Origin: Leptolyngbya sp. SIO1E4
Lineage (GTDB): Bacteria > Cyanobacteriota > Cyanobacteriia > Phormidesmidales > Phormidesmidaceae
Assembly: GCA_010672825.2 (NCBI GenBank)
Contig: JAAHFU020000005.1
Location: 372,001 to 436,000 of the forward strand
Direction of reading: 5' to 3'
DNA: 64,000 nucleotides
The translations under genes were made by a program, and so were the position numbers. Below, in pieces: positions 17,500 to 25,848 of the stretch; the first letter of the stretch is position 1; the number at the start of each line of letters is the position of its first letter. The notes beneath the pieces were generated by a model, which saw nothing but the letters and a program-made list of their open reading frames with translations, made no database searches and was not told the DNA's origin.

Positions 17500-18204
17500 A
17501 TGGATCAGAACACCTTAAAAGATTCCTTATCGGCACCTTTAGAAACGCGATCCAGCCCGATTTTATCCGTTTCAAAGATTGGACGAAATTTCCAAGACCG
17601 CTGGATTTGGCAAGATATTAGCTTCGAGCTTTTTGCCGGCGATCGCCTCGCGATTGTAGGCCCCTCAGGGACGGGTAAGAGTCTGTTACTTCGCGTTTTG
17701 GCTGGGCTCGACCCGATCCAGGCGGGGCAAATTCTTTTTCAAGGGCAGTCACTCGCTAGCTTAGAGATGCCTCAATTTCGGTCTCAAGTCATTTATTTGC
17801 ACCAGCAACCCGCTTTGTTGGAAGGAAGCGTTGAGTCAAACTTGACACAAGTTTATAACCTGGCCATCCACCGCAACAGCACCTATGATCGCCCCAAAGT
17901 GCTTGAATATTTGTCATTTTTAGGTCGATCTGCCAACTTTCTAGAACGCTCTGTTGACCAGCTCTCGGGTGGAGAAAAACAAATTGTGGCGTGTTTACGA
18001 GCGCTGCAGCTATCTCCTCAAGTTTTATTATTAGATGAACCCACCGCTTCATTAGACAGAACTGCTACTGAGCAGCTAGAAAATTTAATTACTCAGTGGC
18101 ACCACACGGATTCTTCGAGAGCCTGCATGTGGACAAGTCATGACCCCGAGCAAATAGACCGGGTGAGTACCCAAAAACTAACGTTATCTCGAGTGATGAC
18201 GTGA
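17500..18204 (+). CDS. fetA: FetA-like ATPase of an iron-efflux ABC transporter
   Basis: A 234-residue ABC ATPase with Walker A GPSGTGKS (54-61), Q-loop YLHQQPALLEGSV, signature LSGGEKQIVACLRAL (from 155), Walker B VLLLDEPTASLD (~175-186) and switch WTSHDPEQI. The short length, the signature LSGGEKQ and the UPF0014 permease downstream identify it as FetA (YbbL). With FetB it exports iron and lowers oxidative stress in Escherichia coli. ATG 17500 starts the conserved part; an upstream in-frame start (17419) would overlap the MFS gene and adds nothing conserved. A 135-base gap with repeats separates it from fetB. Confidence 0.85.
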   Translation: MDQNTLKDSLSAPLETRSSPILSVSKIGRNFQDRWIWQDISFELFAGDRLAIVGPSGTGKSLLLRVLAGLDPIQAGQILFQGQSLASLEMPQFRSQVIYLHQQPALLEGSVESNLTQVYNLAIHRNSTYDRPKVLEYLSFLGRSANFLERSVDQLSGGEKQIVACLRALQLSPQVLLLDEPTASLDRTATEQLENLITQWHHTDSSRACMWTSHDPEQIDRVSTQKLTLSRVMT

Positions 18205-18208
18205 AGTC

Positions 18209-18275
18209 ATTATGCAATATGCGTTGCGTGTAACACATAATACGTCATGCATTATGCGTTGGGTTAAGAACGCAT
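18209..18275. repeat. ATGCGTTG repeats between fetA and fetB
   Basis: ATGCGTTG occurs at 18219-18226 and 18254-18261, and its complement AACGCAT at 18269-18275, amid TTATGC/CATTATGC repeats. The core equals the ATGCGTT core of the siderophore operators but the spacing (35 bp) does not fit, so it may be a coincidental intergenic repeat. Confidence 0.35.
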
Positions 18276-18339
18276 TCCTTTAATCTAGGGACTCAAAACT
18301 TTGCTCCCGATACCTTTATATCGACTTCAATGAAACTCA

Positions 18340-19143
18340 ATGAATAGTGATTATCTCCCCATCGACAACTGGCAACTTGCCCTCGCTGCTGCCTTGATCT
18401 TGATCAACATTTTTCTCTCGCTTAGCTTGCGTCTTGGCTTAGCTAGACGGCTGGGGGTTGCAGCTTTGCGAATGGTGATTCAGCTGCTTTTGGTAGGGTA
18501 TGTTTTAGGCTGGATCTTTGCTTTAGATAATCCACTTTGGGTGCTGCTGCTAGTGCTCACCATGAGTGCGATCGCAGGGAATGCTTCAGTCAACCGCACC
18601 CGCCGTCGCTTCCCTTCAATTTATTGGAATAGCCTTGTTTCCATTCTGGCAGCTAGCGCGTTTGTCACAGGGTTATTGGTGGAAGGCATTATTCATATTC
18701 ACCCCTGGTATGACCCACAGTATGTGATTCCGCTGTTGGGTATGGTGCTGGGAAATGCACTGACCGGAACGTCTTTAGCCTTAGATCGATTAATGGAAGA
18801 TTTGGTCAGTCGGCGATCGCAGATTGAATCGTTGCTAGCCCTGGGTGCCACCCGTTGGGAAGCCGCTAGCGGCACCCTCAAAGAAGCCTTGCGCACAGGC
18901 ATGATCCCGACTATCAACTCTATGATGGTATTAGGATTAGTGAGTCTGCCTGGCATGATGACGGGACAGATGCTTGCCGGGGTAAATCCGACCAATGCAG
19001 TCCGCTATCAAATCGTAATTTACTTTACCCTGGCTGCAGGAACAGCACTCGCTTGTATTGGCGTGATTCTGCTGTCTTTTTATGCCCTGTTTAGTCCAAA
19101 GCATCAATTGCTTCTTGAGCGACTACGCAAGGTAGATCTTTAA
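18340..19143 (+). CDS. fetB: FetB-like iron-efflux permease (UPF0014)
   Basis: A 267-residue integral membrane protein with about seven hydrophobic segments. Diagnostic UPF0014 stretches are present: RMVIQLLLVGYVLGWIF, NRTRRRFPSIYWN, PLLGMVLGNALTGTSLALDR, ALGATRWEA and VSLPGMMTGQMLAGVNP. It pairs with the FetA ATPase upstream to pump iron out of the cell. Fragments of other fetB copies lie at 51787-51905 and 53065-53246, so this gene has been duplicated and lost within the island. An efflux pump in an uptake island probably protects against iron overload when the many receptors are switched on. It converges on the binding-protein gene ending at 19190. Confidence 0.9.
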   Translation: MNSDYLPIDNWQLALAAALILINIFLSLSLRLGLARRLGVAALRMVIQLLLVGYVLGWIFALDNPLWVLLLVLTMSAIAGNASVNRTRRRFPSIYWNSLVSILAASAFVTGLLVEGIIHIHPWYDPQYVIPLLGMVLGNALTGTSLALDRLMEDLVSRRSQIESLLALGATRWEAASGTLKEALRTGMIPTINSMMVLGLVSLPGMMTGQMLAGVNPTNAVRYQIVIYFTLAAGTALACIGVILLSFYALFSPKHQLLLERLRKVDL

Positions 19144-19189
19144 GGAGAAAATGACGCTCGGCCTACAGATCTCCAGCGATACGAGCCGT

Positions 19190-20290
19190 TTATCCCAAAA
19201 ACTGACGCAATTCCTCAACAATTAGCTCGGCACCCATGGGGCCATTGAGCCCATTCCATTTGTAGAAGGTGGTGAAGTAGACGCGATTTTCTTGACTGGC
19301 AGTAAGAGATTGGGCAATGTCATTGGCTTGCCAACTCTGTTGGATTGCTTGCCCCTGGTGTACCTCAACCTGCTGAGTTGCCGACTCATCGGTAGATGAG
19401 TCGAAATTTTCCAGCTCCTCACTGACATCAGCATTCCAGCCCAGGACAATAATAGTGTCAGCGTCATTCAGGGTTGGCAGTGCTTCAATGGACATGAGCG
19501 GATTGGCCGCGTCAAGGGTCGCAGGTGGGGGTGGAATGAGCTGAAACCCAATACCACTGAGTAATTCACCCAAATAACTATCAGGTTCGACGACTAAAAA
19601 GCCCTCGTCCAGGGTGTTAGCACCCAACAGCAGCAGGTTTGGGTGCGTGGCAACCACATCGGCAAAGTCAGCCCGCGCATCCGCGATGCGGGTCTCAACC
19701 TGCTGAATCACGGTCTCCGCTTTTTCACCTTGCCCCAGGGCAGTTGCGAGATCGCGCAGACTTACCTGCCACTTACCTTTATCGGTGCGATCCTGCCATA
19801 AAAGCGTGGGAGCAATCTGAGACAGCAGATCATACTGGCCAGCATTACGACCAGCCTCGCCGATAATCAAGTCTGGCTTGAGTGCGGATAGCTTTTCCAA
19901 AGAGGGCGTATGGTCATTCCCCAAGTTCACAGGCTGGGTCGTGAGGCGATCGCCTAGGTAAGGAATTTGCCGGGCTGGGTTATCAAAGATATCTCCTCGA
20001 TGGAGATTCAGCGTCATCGTGGAGGCGGCAGGTTGCCTGTCTAGCGACAACAGTAAATCCAGCATGTGGAGACTCAGGGTCACTACTTTCTGAGGCTCTC
20101 CACACACTTCAGTTTCGCCGACATCATGATCAATCACGCGACAATCAGAGGTTTGTGACTGGGTTGCAGCGTCCCCAGCAGAGTCATCTCCCGAATCATG
20201 ATGGTTTGCGGCCAGACCGCATCCTACAACGAGACTTGCCGTCAGAACAATCAAAACCAGCCAGCTTTTAATCCGCTTATATATCAACAT
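19190..20290 (-). CDS. Siderophore substrate-binding lipoprotein (FecB-like), cassette A
   Basis: A 366-residue FecB-class lipoprotein with lipobox VVGC (LVLIVLTASLVVGC, cysteine 24) and an acidic linker after it. Landmarks: DVGETEVCGEPQKVVTLSLH, PSLEKLSALKPDLIIGEA, LLSQIAPTLLWQD, and end GAELIVEELRQFLG. It is longer than the classical family because of an inserted segment before the last lobe (VSEELENFDSSTDESATQQV) shared with the protein at 37641-38729, its closest relative here. It begins 29 bases behind the cassette A receptor stop (20320), so the two are surely one operon; the ligand should be the receptor's siderophore. Confidence 0.92.
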   Translation of the reverse strand: MLIYKRIKSWLVLIVLTASLVVGCGLAANHHDSGDDSAGDAATQSQTSDCRVIDHDVGETEVCGEPQKVVTLSLHMLDLLLSLDRQPAASTMTLNLHRGDIFDNPARQIPYLGDRLTTQPVNLGNDHTPSLEKLSALKPDLIIGEAGRNAGQYDLLSQIAPTLLWQDRTDKGKWQVSLRDLATALGQGEKAETVIQQVETRIADARADFADVVATHPNLLLLGANTLDEGFLVVEPDSYLGELLSGIGFQLIPPPPATLDAANPLMSIEALPTLNDADTIIVLGWNADVSEELENFDSSTDESATQQVEVHQGQAIQQSWQANDIAQSLTASQENRVYFTTFYKWNGLNGPMGAELIVEELRQFLG

Positions 20291-20319
20291 TGATCAGAAA
20301 TTCCATTGAACATCCCGAA

Positions 20320-22935
20320 TCAAAACTCAAAGGACACCGAACCAATAATTGTTAAGCCTTCACCCGGATCAATTCTGATCAGTCTGTTATTGCCAGTACT
20401 TTGGATATAGTCAACGTCAAACAGATTGCGAATATTGAGAGCGGCTCGCCAATTGTCGCGCTGATAAGAAACAGCCGCATTGGTTAAGAAATAGCTGTCT
20501 GCCTTAAAGCTATTGGCATTATCACCAAAGCGTTCACTCACATAGTTGAAGCCTAGGCCAAAACCCAAGCCTTCTAAAGGGCCGTTTTGAATATCGTAAG
20601 TGGTCCACAGATTAAAGTTATGTTCAGGTGCGTTGAACAGGGTATTGCCTTCTATTCCACTGTTGTCCTCTGTAATTTCGGTGTCGGTATAGGCATAGTT
20701 GGCGACGAGATTCCACCCCGGTAGAATTTCGCCAATCACATCTAGCTCCACGCCCCGGCTCCGTTGCTCACCTATCGCTGCAACAAAGTTGGGAAAATCC
20801 GGATCAGGGGTCGAGACGTTCTGTTTCGTAATGTCGAAATAGGCTAAGTTAGCTGACAGTCGACCTCCCAGCAGTTCGGCTTTGACGCCCACTTCAAATT
20901 GCTCACCCTCCTCGGGCTCGAGAACATCGCCTTCAAACGTAACTCCAGAGTTTGGCCTGAAGGAGCGGCTATAGCTAGCAAAGAGTGAAACCTCTTCAAT
21001 GGGCTGATAGACTATCCCAAATCGAGGACTGAAGGCATCATCAGTTTGGGTTGAGTCAGAACCTGTTGGATTAGTGAGAGATGGCTCATTAAAGGTTTTT
21101 TGCTCGACAGTTTCGTAGCGGACCCCCAACAGAAGATTCAGGTTATCCAACAGCGCAATTTGATCCTGGAGATAAACTCCAAGAGCATTCTGGTTTGCTT
21201 CATTGACCAGGATAGGAATCACTTCTGGGTCAGGGCCATCCTCAAAGACTGGGTCAAAGATATTAACGACGACTGGTTCAAAAGGGGCAGCCAACGTAGC
21301 CGTGCCACCCTCCCTGCGGAATAGGTCAATCCCGAACAATACAGTGTGTTCAATGGAGCCCGTATTAAATTCACCCACAAGATTTGTTTGTAGTTCAAAC
21401 GTGTTTATGGGATCTCCTTCCGCTACCGTAAAGGTTTGAGGGAAATCTCCTGTCGATTCATTGATAGGAAAGAAAGGGAGCAGAGCAGATGTGAACGAAG
21501 ATTCATTATCGGCTCTCAGAAAGTTGAAAGCGTTCCGCACCGTCCAGTTATCGCTAAAGCGATGCTCGAAGGTATATCCTACTCGCAAGGTTTCAGCTGA
21601 GATAGCGTCTTCTGGGTCTCCTAGCGCCCGATCAAAGGGGATATCTGCTACTTCATCGCCAATTGCGACAAGACCAAAATCAACCGGTCGCTCATCTTCT
21701 AAATATTCCAACCTCAGGGTTAAATCAGTCCGATCATTAATCTGCCAACTCACAGTAGGCGCAATGAAGAAGCGCCTAATATTAGTGTCAAAATCTCTGA
21801 AGTAATTTTCAGAGCTGTAAAGCGCATTTAACCGATAACGCACACGGCCATCCTCTGTCAGCGGCCCCGAGAAATCTAGACTTGGCTCAAGTAGCCCCCG
21901 GTTTCCGGCACGTACACTGAGGTCATAAAACGGTTCAGACGTCGGCTCCTTAGTCACCAAGTTAATCACACCACCTGGTTCCACAACGCCAAATAAGATG
22001 GAGGCGGGCCCTTTCAGCACCTCAACCCGCTCGAGATTAGAGAGATCCTGAAAACCCGTCGAACCAACGTTACTAAAAGTGAGGCGAAAGCCATCTCGTA
22101 GCACCGAGGCATCTTCAAAGCCTCGCACAATAAATCGGCTTCCCAGCGCGTCATTGCTTCGAGAAGGTAACACACCACTGGCATTCCGCAGGGCATCATC
22201 CAAATCAGTCACCTGTTGGTCTTCCAGCACCTCCTGAGGAATCACCTGAATGGACTGGGGAATATCTCGCAGCGGCGTATCCGTGCGGGTGCCCGTGGTG
22301 GTCGTGGGCTCAAAGTAGCGACTCCCTTCCTCCCCGGTCACAACTACTCTCAGCGGTTCATCTGCTGCATCTGCCTGGGCAATCCCTGGCGTTAGGCTCA
22401 GTGTCAGCCCAGTTGCCGCTGTACTAACCTCTGCTGTCGGGGCTGCTTCAGCTCCAGTAATCACCACCTGCACCCGGTCATTGGGTAATTCGGTTACCTG
22501 CACTAAAGCAATGCCGTCCGCGGGTTCAAACTGTTGAAACTCATCTCCTTCTGGCAGGGCCAGCATCGCATTGGGAATCTCAGCAATCAGAGCATTGCCG
22601 GATACTGTTGTGGTGGGTAACGCTAGCTCACCGTCAGCGGTTTCTAACACCACCTGCAAGCCTGCCTCGGTTTCCTCCAGACGCACAGCCGTGATTTGCA
22701 CCAGCGATGTTTGGGCAAGCCAACTTTCCGTGGATGGGTGAATGGGTGGATGGGTTTCGGCGTGAGCGCTCAGCCGAACGATAGATGGATAGCCCTGACT
22801 CATCCACTTCTCTTCTTCCCCCCTCATCGACTCATCGACCCATTCCCCCTCCTGAGCCTGAGCAGGCACGACCAAACCCCCTGCCACTGCCAGCAGTACG
22901 AAAGGAGTCCAACCCCGTAACAACTTTCCCATCAT
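20320..22935 (-). CDS. TonB-dependent siderophore receptor with AMIN domain, cassette A
   Basis: An 871-residue receptor. I start at ATG 22935 (MMGKLLRGW) since GTGTGAGG (22939-22946) stands directly before it; the longer frame to 22968 would translate through that element. Signal peptide ends near VPAQAQ (~25); AMIN ~80-175 (LVQITAVRLEETEAGLQVVL); TonB box LRVVVTGEE (~197); plug with TPLRDIPQSIQVIPQEVLED, FIVRGFEDASVLRDGF and LERVEVLKGPASILFG, closing EPGGVINLVTKEP; barrel to GSVSFEF. It resembles the receptors at 25849, 30796, 38734 and 42767 all along its length, which points to tandem duplication. Control: AraC-type operator at 23061-23095 and Fur-like site at 23021-23035. Confidence 0.93.
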   Translation of the reverse strand: MMGKLLRGWTPFVLLAVAGGLVVPAQAQEGEWVDESMRGEEEKWMSQGYPSIVRLSAHAETHPPIHPSTESWLAQTSLVQITAVRLEETEAGLQVVLETADGELALPTTTVSGNALIAEIPNAMLALPEGDEFQQFEPADGIALVQVTELPNDRVQVVITGAEAAPTAEVSTAATGLTLSLTPGIAQADAADEPLRVVVTGEEGSRYFEPTTTTGTRTDTPLRDIPQSIQVIPQEVLEDQQVTDLDDALRNASGVLPSRSNDALGSRFIVRGFEDASVLRDGFRLTFSNVGSTGFQDLSNLERVEVLKGPASILFGVVEPGGVINLVTKEPTSEPFYDLSVRAGNRGLLEPSLDFSGPLTEDGRVRYRLNALYSSENYFRDFDTNIRRFFIAPTVSWQINDRTDLTLRLEYLEDERPVDFGLVAIGDEVADIPFDRALGDPEDAISAETLRVGYTFEHRFSDNWTVRNAFNFLRADNESSFTSALLPFFPINESTGDFPQTFTVAEGDPINTFELQTNLVGEFNTGSIEHTVLFGIDLFRREGGTATLAAPFEPVVVNIFDPVFEDGPDPEVIPILVNEANQNALGVYLQDQIALLDNLNLLLGVRYETVEQKTFNEPSLTNPTGSDSTQTDDAFSPRFGIVYQPIEEVSLFASYSRSFRPNSGVTFEGDVLEPEEGEQFEVGVKAELLGGRLSANLAYFDITKQNVSTPDPDFPNFVAAIGEQRSRGVELDVIGEILPGWNLVANYAYTDTEITEDNSGIEGNTLFNAPEHNFNLWTTYDIQNGPLEGLGFGLGFNYVSERFGDNANSFKADSYFLTNAAVSYQRDNWRAALNIRNLFDVDYIQSTGNNRLIRIDPGEGLTIIGSVSFEF

Positions 22936-22962
22936 GTCCCTCACACGGTTGCTCATGCTCAA

Positions 22963-22993
22963 CGGCAAGTGCAGCAGCGGACTTCACTTGCCG
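22963..22993. repeat. Leader hairpin of cassette A receptor
   Basis: CGGCAAGTG (22963-22971) pairs perfectly with CACTTGCCG (22985-22993) over a 13-base loop. It lies between the Fur-like site and GTGTGAGG, thus inside the probable 5' untranslated leader; the cassette D leader has a similar stem. Confidence 0.55.
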
Positions 22994-23020
22994 CTACGAT
23001 GACTGAGTTATTGAGCCTGA

Positions 23021-23035
23021 AGCGAATTATTCTCG
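23021..23035 (-). promoter_or_regulatory. Fur-box-like site, cassette A receptor
   Basis: Minus strand CGAGAATAATTCGCT; identical to those of cassettes B and D. A TACTGT -10-like hexamer lies just upstream (plus-strand 23038-23043), placing the box at the expected transcription start. Confidence 0.65.
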
Positions 23036-23060
23036 ATTACAGTATGGAAACTGTCACTCG

Positions 23061-23095
23061 CTTTCTAGAGGTTTTGAACGGTAAACGCATTTTTT
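23061..23095 (-). promoter_or_regulatory. AraC-type operator, cassette A receptor
   Basis: Minus strand: AAAAAATGCGTTTACC, then AAAACCTCTAGAAAG. The two A-tract half-sites are ~18-21 bases apart. It overlaps the AraC stop codon (23094) and abuts the -35 region, an activator position. Confidence 0.65.
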
Positions 23096-24185
23096 AGCTG
23101 GCTTGCTGCCACATTTGCATCTGAAATGATTTAGGGTTAACGCCAAACGTTTGGCGAAAGGCTAAGGCAAAGTGACTGCGGTTGTTGTAACCGACAGCTG
23201 CTGCAATCTCAACGATGGCAAGGTCTGAAATCATCAATAGTCGCCGGGCTTGCAAGAGGCGACAGTAACGGAGGTAGCCATAGGGAGTCGTGCCATACAC
23301 GTTGTGAAAGCCCTGATTTAGCTTCAGCCGATTTGTGCCGACCTGTCGGGCGAGTGCTTCTACCGTTGGAGGATGGCTGATCTGTTTTCGCAAAATGGCA
23401 GCGGCCTGATGAATACAGTCTCGATCAAGGTCATTGAAGGGTGACTGCACGATGGCTTCAAGGCGCAGGGCAATGAGTCTTAAGGCTTGGTGCTCTAAAT
23501 AAGTGCGACGGGTTGCCCCCTGGTAAGGGCAGCTAAGCATCTGCCCAATCACCTGCTCCATGGCAGGTGTAATGGCACTGCGGGCGGCGTAGCAAAGTTC
23601 GAGCATCTCGGTGTAGAGGGCATTGGGGGCAACTTGTTCGAAGATGAAGTGTGGATCTGGTGCAATTGAACGATCAAAAATCCGGTTTAGCATCCCCACT
23701 GGAGTTGAGCTGGTGCCGCCACCGTGATAGCGATACATCAGTTGAATGATATGCTCAGCAATCCTTTGAGATTGAGGGGATAAACGCTCTAGGAAGGCTT
23801 GAAGGTAGGTAATGAGCGTCGGTCGCTTGCAGAAAACCTCAACTTTGAAAACCCGTTTGCGTGCTTGTTTAGGGATAAAAGTTTTCCAGCCAAAGTCAGG
23901 AACTAAAAAACTGTATCCAGCATCAGGACCGTCAAGCGAAAAAGCAAACTCTAAGCGATCGCCATGACTCTGTATATCTGTCACTAAGTCCTGATCAAAC
24001 ACATGATCATGAATGAAAAGGCTCAAATCATCTCGCAGCAGGATTTCTTGAAAATACCCTTGACCCAAGTGAGCAGGACAAACCAAAATGCGATCCGAGG
24101 CATCTGCATGGAACAGCCGTGAATCACTTGGGCTTCCGGGCTGAAGCCAGTCATCCCAATGATTCAAGACTAGTCGTTTTAGCAT
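23094..24185 (-). CDS. AraC family regulator, cassette A
   Basis: A 363-residue AraC/PchR-type regulator of the longer subgroup found in cassettes A to E (opening MLKRLVLNHWDDWLQPGSPS then DSRLFHADASD). The N-terminal half has HLGQGYFQEILLRDDLSLFI; the DNA-binding domain has ALARQVGTNRLKLNQGF and IVEIAAAVGYNNRSHFALAF, ending FRQTFGVNPKSFQMQ. Start ATG 24185 aligns with the sisters at 34796, 42638 and 46649. It is directly upstream of receptor 20320 and its operator overlaps the stop codon. A fragment with 80% or more visual identity to part of this gene remains at 37515-37636. Its own promoter has a Fur-like site at 24218-24232. Confidence 0.93.
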   Translation of the reverse strand: MLKRLVLNHWDDWLQPGSPSDSRLFHADASDRILVCPAHLGQGYFQEILLRDDLSLFIHDHVFDQDLVTDIQSHGDRLEFAFSLDGPDAGYSFLVPDFGWKTFIPKQARKRVFKVEVFCKRPTLITYLQAFLERLSPQSQRIAEHIIQLMYRYHGGGTSSTPVGMLNRIFDRSIAPDPHFIFEQVAPNALYTEMLELCYAARSAITPAMEQVIGQMLSCPYQGATRRTYLEHQALRLIALRLEAIVQSPFNDLDRDCIHQAAAILRKQISHPPTVEALARQVGTNRLKLNQGFHNVYGTTPYGYLRYCRLLQARRLLMISDLAIVEIAAAVGYNNRSHFALAFRQTFGVNPKSFQMQMWQQAS

Positions 24186-24217
24186 GGTTGAGAAGACCGC
24201 AAGCGTCTAGCATTTAA

Positions 24218-24232
24218 TGAGAATAACTTGCA
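24218..24232 (-). promoter_or_regulatory. Fur-box-like site upstream of AraC 23094
   Basis: Plus-strand TGAGAATAACTTGCA followed by TTATA, shared with sites at 34828 and 42670, all 30-35 bases before an AraC start. Confidence 0.65.
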
Positions 24233-24430
24233 TTATATGCTGGTATTGCTAATTAATCGCCTCGTTTGGCTGCATCCAGTACGTCTGGGTCAAGCTAGGG
24301 TTCGCTGGATCCGAATGCAAACGGCTATTTACAAGCAGCCATCCGTCTGTATTTGCGCCCCTGCGATACCGGTACACTCCAAAACCTATCTGGCGAGACC
24401 AATTAACCAACCCCATATTTCATGATGCAA

Positions 24431-24461
24431 CGCCAAATTCTGAACCCGAAACGCATTTTTT
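24431..24461 (-). promoter_or_regulatory. Orphan AraC-type operator in the 24233-24525 gap
   Basis: Minus strand AAAAAATGCGTTTCGG followed by GTTCAGAATTTGGCG. As in the true cassettes it lies just behind an AraC stop (24526), but no receptor follows: the next gene is another AraC 250 bases on, and no GTGTGAGG or receptor leader is present. The remaining ~190 bases hold nothing recognisable. Probably the vestige of a deleted receptor gene. Confidence 0.55.
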
Positions 24462-24525
24462 GGAAGCGATCGCCAGTACCGCCGCACGGCTTTAAAGATT
24501 GGATTGAGACAAGGAAAGGCGAATC

Positions 24526-25635
24526 TTAGCTAGCAAGCCCCTGTACTTGTAGCCAATTGCGGTTGTAGAGCTGGAAGGTTTTGGGATTGAGGCCAAACTG
24601 TTGGCGAAAGGCGATGGCGAAGTTGCTGCGGCTAGTATAGCCAACCTTGTGAGCCACCGCTTCAACGGCTAAGTCTGAGGTGGTTAATAGATGTTTTGCC
24701 AGCTCCAGGCGGCAATTTCGCAGGTATCGAAAAGGCGTGGTGCCATACACATGGTGAAAGCCCTGGTTGAGCTTCAATCGGTTTAACCCGACCTGCCGTG
24801 CCAACGCTTCGACCGACGGAGGATTGTTGAAATGACAGGCTAAAATCTTGGCCGCCTGATAAATACCGTCTAGATCGCCTGAATTCAATGGGTATGAGAG
24901 CGATCGCCGCTGATCAAGCGCCTTGAGCTTGAGGGCAACCAATTCCAGCGCCTTGCGCGCTAGATAGGTTCGTCGGATGCGTCCACTGTAGGGGCAGCTC
25001 AGAATTTGACTAACCACCTGATGCATCTCTGGCGTCATTGATATCCACGGACGGCTAAACGCCTGCAATTCAAGAGTCTCCAATAGTTGCTCTGGACTAA
25101 GGAAGGTGGGTACGGCAGTGATGCCATTTAGAATTTGGGTGAGCGCTGTTTGAGGGGATGGGGCAGCGTAACCATACTGATAGCGATGAACCCAGTTGGC
25201 CCAGCGATAAAGGGTAGTCTGATCCTGAGGGAGCTGGTGTTCAATCAAGGCTTGTAAATGGGGCATAAAGCTGGGCGGACTAAAGAAAATCTCAACCCTA
25301 AACAAGCGCTTTTGAGGTTGCCGAACATTGAACACGCTGTCTCCCAGGTGAGGTGAAGCAAAACTTTGCCCCGAGGTTGGTCCTGCCATGTGAAAGGTAT
25401 ACTCCAGCCGCTGATTTAGCCCTTGGACAGAATGCAAAAAGGTGTCGTATGACGTGTAGTCGAGAATAACCAGGGATAGTCCCTCCTGCAGTGGAATTGT
25501 TTGGGTGTATCCCTGCCCCATTTGGGGCGACCAGATTTGGATCTGATCAGACGAGTCGGCATGAAATAGCCTGGCATCATCGGGGCTGCCAGAGTGGAGA
25601 TAATCAGAGGCTTGATTGAGAAATCGGATCGCCAT
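24526..25635 (-). CDS. AraC family regulator downstream of cassette B
   Basis: A 369-residue regulator of the long subgroup. I start at ATG 25635 (MAIRFLNQASDYLHSGSPDD), matching the GTG start of its near twin at 29750 (VAIQFFKQKTDCLHPGSPND). DNA-binding domain: ALARQVGLNRLKLNQGF and VEAVAHKVGYTSRSNFAIAF, end FRQQFGLNPKTFQLY. It sits behind the cassette B receptor with a broken binding-protein fragment between them, and its own downstream receptor seems lost, leaving the orphan operator at 24431-24461. It may act on other operators of the same type in trans. A palindromic Fur-like site lies 50 bases upstream. Confidence 0.9.
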   Translation of the reverse strand: MAIRFLNQASDYLHSGSPDDARLFHADSSDQIQIWSPQMGQGYTQTIPLQEGLSLVILDYTSYDTFLHSVQGLNQRLEYTFHMAGPTSGQSFASPHLGDSVFNVRQPQKRLFRVEIFFSPPSFMPHLQALIEHQLPQDQTTLYRWANWVHRYQYGYAAPSPQTALTQILNGITAVPTFLSPEQLLETLELQAFSRPWISMTPEMHQVVSQILSCPYSGRIRRTYLARKALELVALKLKALDQRRSLSYPLNSGDLDGIYQAAKILACHFNNPPSVEALARQVGLNRLKLNQGFHHVYGTTPFRYLRNCRLELAKHLLTTSDLAVEAVAHKVGYTSRSNFAIAFRQQFGLNPKTFQLYNRNWLQVQGLAS

Positions 25636-25684
25636 GTCGCTATCAGAGACCGAATGCAGACGTAACAATCGACATTCAGCTTAA

Positions 25685-25699
25685 TGAAAATAATTTTCA
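25685..25699. promoter_or_regulatory. Fur box upstream of AraC 24526
   Basis: TGAAAATAATTTTCA is a perfect 7-1-7 palindrome, flanked by AAT/TTATT; the best Fur-box match in the window. Confidence 0.75.
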
Positions 25700-25719
25700 T
25701 TATTATGCCATGAGCAGTT

Positions 25720-25812
25720 TCACAGCTCCCCAATCCCATACTTCAACAAATCATCCAGGATGAGTTGGCTGCGATGTAGCGACCAATCACCCAATGGGAA
25801 CCAACCTCATAC
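25720..25812 (-). pseudogene. C-terminal remnant of a FecB-like binding protein
   Basis: Reading minus strand, codons for YEVGSHW, then RYIAAN and DDLLKYGIGEL remain, aligned base by base with the end of the binding protein at 29835-30788 (VYEVGSHWGGGSYIAANLIL). One base is missing after AAC, so the frame breaks before the stop. It lies between receptor 25849 and AraC 24526, exactly where an intact binding protein stands in cassettes A, C and D. Cassette B once had this gene and lost all but its last ~30 codons. Confidence 0.75.
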
Positions 25813-25848
25813 AGTAGTAGCCACCCATTTTCTAACGTCAAGCATGCC

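Noticed and set aside
24233-24430. Possible tRNA-like or coding remnant in the gap
   Set aside because: A GGTTCG stretch is present but no cloverleaf can be built, and no frame resembles the neighbouring families.
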